The notes under the pieces were generated by a model, which did not search any database, was not told where the DNA came from, and saw only the letters and a program-made list of their open reading frames with translations. From contig JAIRYY010000088.1 in assembly GCA_031267485.1 (NCBI GenBank), positions 1 through 9,614 on the forward strand: a DNA stretch of 9,614 nt, written 5' to 3'. Position 1 is the first letter of the stretch, and each line of letters starts with the position of its first letter. The stretch comes from Tannerella sp. (GTDB lineage: Bacteria > Bacteroidota > Bacteroidia > Bacteroidales > Tannerellaceae). A program made the translations under genes and the position numbers. Shown here one piece after another: positions 7,118-9,614 of the stretch.

Positions 7118-7125
<8 letters not shown>
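5848..7125 (-). CDS. MacB-like ABC transporter permease 1 (FtsX fold)
   Basis: A 425-residue permease of the MacB/LolC/FtsX superfamily lacking its own ATPase domain. TM1 lies at about 19-42, followed by a large periplasmic MacB_PCD-type domain (about 45-275), TM2 about 278-302, the cytoplasmic signature VRERTREIGIRKAIGA at 306-321, TM3 about 326-352, TM4 about 388-408, and the tail PARKAVKVSAIEAMR at 409-423. These proteins transmit ATPase movement to the periplasmic domain, driving substrate from periplasm into the adaptor-channel assembly rather than moving it through the inner membrane. The ATG lies inside the end of the ATPase gene (8-base overlap), so the two are translationally coupled. 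It is related to, but clearly diverged from, permease 2, especially in the periplasmic domain. Confidence 0.94.
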
Positions 7126-7789
<664 letters not shown>

Positions 7790-7875
7790 TTGTTTTTATG
7801 CTGTTTTCCTATTAGACGGCAAATCTCCGTTTTTATTACAAACAATCGCGATATTGCGTTTTTTTAACGGTTCAT

Positions 7876-7906
7876 TTTGTGTTGCTTTTAATTTATACTA
7901 TATTTG
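7876..7906 (+). promoter_or_regulatory. Bacteroidetes-type sigma-ABfr promoter for the nnr gene
   Basis: A -33-like TTTG at 7876-7879 is separated by 19 bases from TATATTTG at 7899-7906, which fits the Bacteroides -7 consensus TAnnTTTG exactly. Transcription would start a few bases downstream, giving a 5' leader of only about 10 nt before the ATG at 7924. The rest of the divergent intergenic region (7790-7875) is A/T-rich with no other clear element. Confidence 0.7.
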
Positions 7907-7923
7907 TCGCAAATTAACGCAAT

Positions 7924-9477
7924 ATGAAGAAAATATTTGAAACTTCGAAGATTAAGGAGATAGACCGGTATACGATAGAGAACGAGCCTGTTGAATCCAT
8001 TGATTTGGTGGAGCGCGCCGCTTCCGTTTTTGTGAATGAGTTTTGTCGCCGGTACACATCCCGCGGGAATCGCATCCTTGTTTTTGCCGGACAGGGCAAT
8101 AACGGGGCCGACGCGCTGGCCGTCTCGCGCATACTGACCGAGCGGGGGTACAACGTCTTCACTTACCTTATCAATCCGTCGAACACGCTTTCGGCGGAAT
8201 GTGAGGAAAACAGGCGGCGGATCACGGACGGCGACAGCCGGCAGTTCGTGGAAGTGGCGTCCTCTTTCGCCCCTCCGGCATTGAAACCGCAGGATATCGT
8301 CGTCGACGGACTGTTCGGCTACGGGCTGAACCGTCCGCTGGAGGGCGGGTTCGCCGGGATTGTCAAGTATATAAACGAGTCGGAAGCGACGGTCGTCTCC
8401 ATCGACATCCCATCGGGACTGTTCGGCGAGGATAACAGGGAGAACAACCTGCAGCACGTAGTCCAGGCAGACCTGACGCTCACGTTCGAGTTCCCCAAGC
8501 TGTCCTTCCTGCTGCCGGAAAACGCCGATTTCGTCGGCGAATGGAAAATGCTTCCCGTCGGGCTTCATCCCGACGCCCTGAGGGAAACGAAAACGCCCTA
8601 CGGACTTATTACGGACGAAGACGTAGCGGCGCTTGTTCGCCGGCGCGAACGTTTCGCCCACAAGGGCGATTTCGGCCATGCGCTGCTCATAGCGGGAAGC
8701 CGCGGGAAAATAGGCGCGGCGATACTGTCCGCCGGAAGCTGTCTGCGCAGTGGCGCGGGACTGCTGACCGTCCGCGTGCCCGGCAGGGGCGAGACCGCCC
8801 TGCAGACGGCGCTGCCGGAAGCAATGACGGAGGCGGACGCACATTCCGATTTCATAACGGGACTGCCGCCGGATTTCTCCCGGTACGACGCGGTAGGTAT
8901 CGGACCCGGTCTGGGCCTCGACGGCAGGACAAAAACCGTCGTTGCCGAGCTGCTCGACATCGCCGCCGCCGAAAAAAAACCGCTGGTTCTCGACGCCGAC
9001 GCGCTGAATATCATCGCGGACAACAGCGAACTGTTGCACCGCCTGCCACCGGGCGCCATCGTCACGCCGCACCCGAAGGAGTTTGACCGCCTGGCCGGAC
9101 GGAGCGAAAACGCCTGCGAACGGATACAGAAAGCCCGTTCGATGGCCGACGAACAGAAGATATGCATCGTCCTGAAAGGAGCATATACGGCCGTGTGCAC
9201 GCCATCGGGGAAAGTGTTTTTCAACACCTCCGGCAATCCCGGCATGGCCACGGCAGGCAGCGGCGACGTACTGACCGGAATCATCCTCGCCCTGCTCGCC
9301 CAGGGATACAGCCCGGAAGAATCGTCCGTCATCGCCGTCTACATTCACGGCATTGCCGGAAACCTTGCCGCGTCAAGCCTTTCGGAAGAAAGCATGATAG
9401 CCGGCGACATCACGTCCATGCTGGGAAAAGCCTTTAAACAAATGCACAACGACGACCTGCCATACCTGTCCGACTGA
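7924..9477 (+). CDS. nnr: bifunctional NAD(P)H-hydrate epimerase / ADP-dependent dehydratase
   Basis: A 517-residue cytosolic metabolite-repair enzyme. The N-terminal half (about 1-215, YjeF_N/NnrE) epimerises damaged R-NAD(P)HX; the C-terminal half (about 225-505, NnrD, ribokinase-like) dehydrates S-NAD(P)HX back to NAD(P)H, using ADP in bacterial enzymes. Visible NnrE motifs are FAGQGNNGADALAVSR (54-69) and VVSIDIPSGL (157-166). NnrD motifs are HKGDFGHALLIAGS (246-259), SGAGLLTV (276-283), GIGPGLG (325-331), DADALN (357-362), TPHPKEFDRL (381-390) and NPGMATAGSGDVLTG (438-452), with Asp448 the expected catalytic residue. Many relatives read GNNGGD where this has GNNGAD. Length matches full fused enzymes. 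The ATG follows an exact-consensus promoter; nothing suggests a functional link to the divergent exporter. Confidence 0.96.
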   Translation: MKKIFETSKIKEIDRYTIENEPVESIDLVERAASVFVNEFCRRYTSRGNRILVFAGQGNNGADALAVSRILTERGYNVFTYLINPSNTLSAECEENRRRITDGDSRQFVEVASSFAPPALKPQDIVVDGLFGYGLNRPLEGGFAGIVKYINESEATVVSIDIPSGLFGEDNRENNLQHVVQADLTLTFEFPKLSFLLPENADFVGEWKMLPVGLHPDALRETKTPYGLITDEDVAALVRRRERFAHKGDFGHALLIAGSRGKIGAAILSAGSCLRSGAGLLTVRVPGRGETALQTALPEAMTEADAHSDFITGLPPDFSRYDAVGIGPGLGLDGRTKTVVAELLDIAAAEKKPLVLDADALNIIADNSELLHRLPPGAIVTPHPKEFDRLAGRSENACERIQKARSMADEQKICIVLKGAYTAVCTPSGKVFFNTSGNPGMATAGSGDVLTGIILALLAQGYSPEESSVIAVYIHGIAGNLAASSLSEESMIAGDITSMLGKAFKQMHNDDLPYLSD

Positions 9478-9478
9478 A

Positions 9479-9500
9479 CCGTTCTTTTAACCGGGAACGG
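9479..9500 (+). terminator. weak hairpin after nnr, possible terminator
   Basis: CCGTTC (9479-9484) and GAACGG (9495-9500) pair as a perfect 6-bp stem with a 10-nt loop, starting one base after the nnr stop codon. The next bases (CCGGCGCGCGCGG) are GC-rich with no T-run, so intrinsic termination would be inefficient. Confidence 0.3.
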
Positions 9501-9578
9501 CCGGCGCGCGCGGACGGATGTAAACAGCGACGACCCGATTATCCGGTTATTTCTTGACGACGCCTTAATTCGTAACTC

Positions 9579-9614
9579 ATGTTACGCATCTACTGCATCG
9601 GACACCGGCAAGAC
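9579..9614 (+). CDS. possible start of a further gene, cut by the window end
   Basis: An ATG at 9579 opens a frame running to the window edge, reading MLRIYCIGHRQD. Twelve codons are too few to identify a family or prove coding. It lies 101 bases after the nnr stop on the same strand, with no clear promoter motif between. The DNA from 9501 to 9578 shows no other recognisable feature. Confidence 0.2.
   Translation, partial: MLRIYCIGHRQD

Noticed and set aside
7888..9348. 486-codon open frame on the minus strand opposite nnr
   Set aside because: The plus strand encodes an unmistakable Nnr enzyme with all motifs. The antisense product is low-complexity, rich in Arg/Gly/Val/Gln, with no recognisable domain, as expected from GC-rich codon bias.

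Overview
The window looks like a chromosomal segment from a member of the Bacteroidales. The evidence is a Bacteroidetes-type promoter (TTTG, 19 bp, TATATTTG), A/T-rich leaders without clear Shine-Dalgarno sequences, a lipoprotein that looks like the BF3164/6-bladed beta-propeller group, and intergenic repeats of a style common in that order. The core genes are GC-rich (about 58% in a sampled stretch); one inserted gene is much poorer in GC (about 40% in sampled stretches). Genus cannot be told from the sequence alone.

Layout. Positions 1-511 hold the possible 3' end of an unidentified gene, fused to a 5'-truncated IS110-family transposase remnant. Positions 512-677 are non-coding and packed with repeats: an inverted pair of a 28-32 nt repeat, a strong 8-bp hairpin and a 14-nt-period A/T block. 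From 7789 down to 678 the minus strand carries one gene cluster: ABC ATPase, MacB-like permease 1, a beta-propeller lipoprotein, a repeat-rich spacer, MacB-like permease 2, a MacA/HlyD-type periplasmic adaptor and a TolC-type outer-membrane channel. Divergent from it, on the plus strand (7924-9477), is a bifunctional NAD(P)H-hydrate epimerase/dehydratase, a metabolite-repair enzyme. The last ~137 bases hold a weak hairpin and possibly the first codons of another gene.

How the genes work together. The ATPase, two different FtsX/MacB-fold permeases, adaptor and outer-membrane channel form a complete tripartite exporter of the MacAB-TolC type. The ATPase is a separate protein rather than fused to the permease, and two non-identical permeases suggest a heterodimeric membrane core, as in LolCDE. 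The substrate cannot be read from the sequence. The lipoprotein gene and the repeat-filled spacer behind it interrupt what would otherwise be a compact operon; composition and spacing suggest a later insertion. The nnr gene is probably only a neighbour.

No CRISPR array, tRNA, rRNA or complete mobile element was seen. The main points for follow-up are the low-GC lipoprotein inserted between the permease genes, the related repeats on both sides of the permease 2-adaptor-channel block, a possible peptide-gene remnant in the spacer, and the start codon of permease 2.
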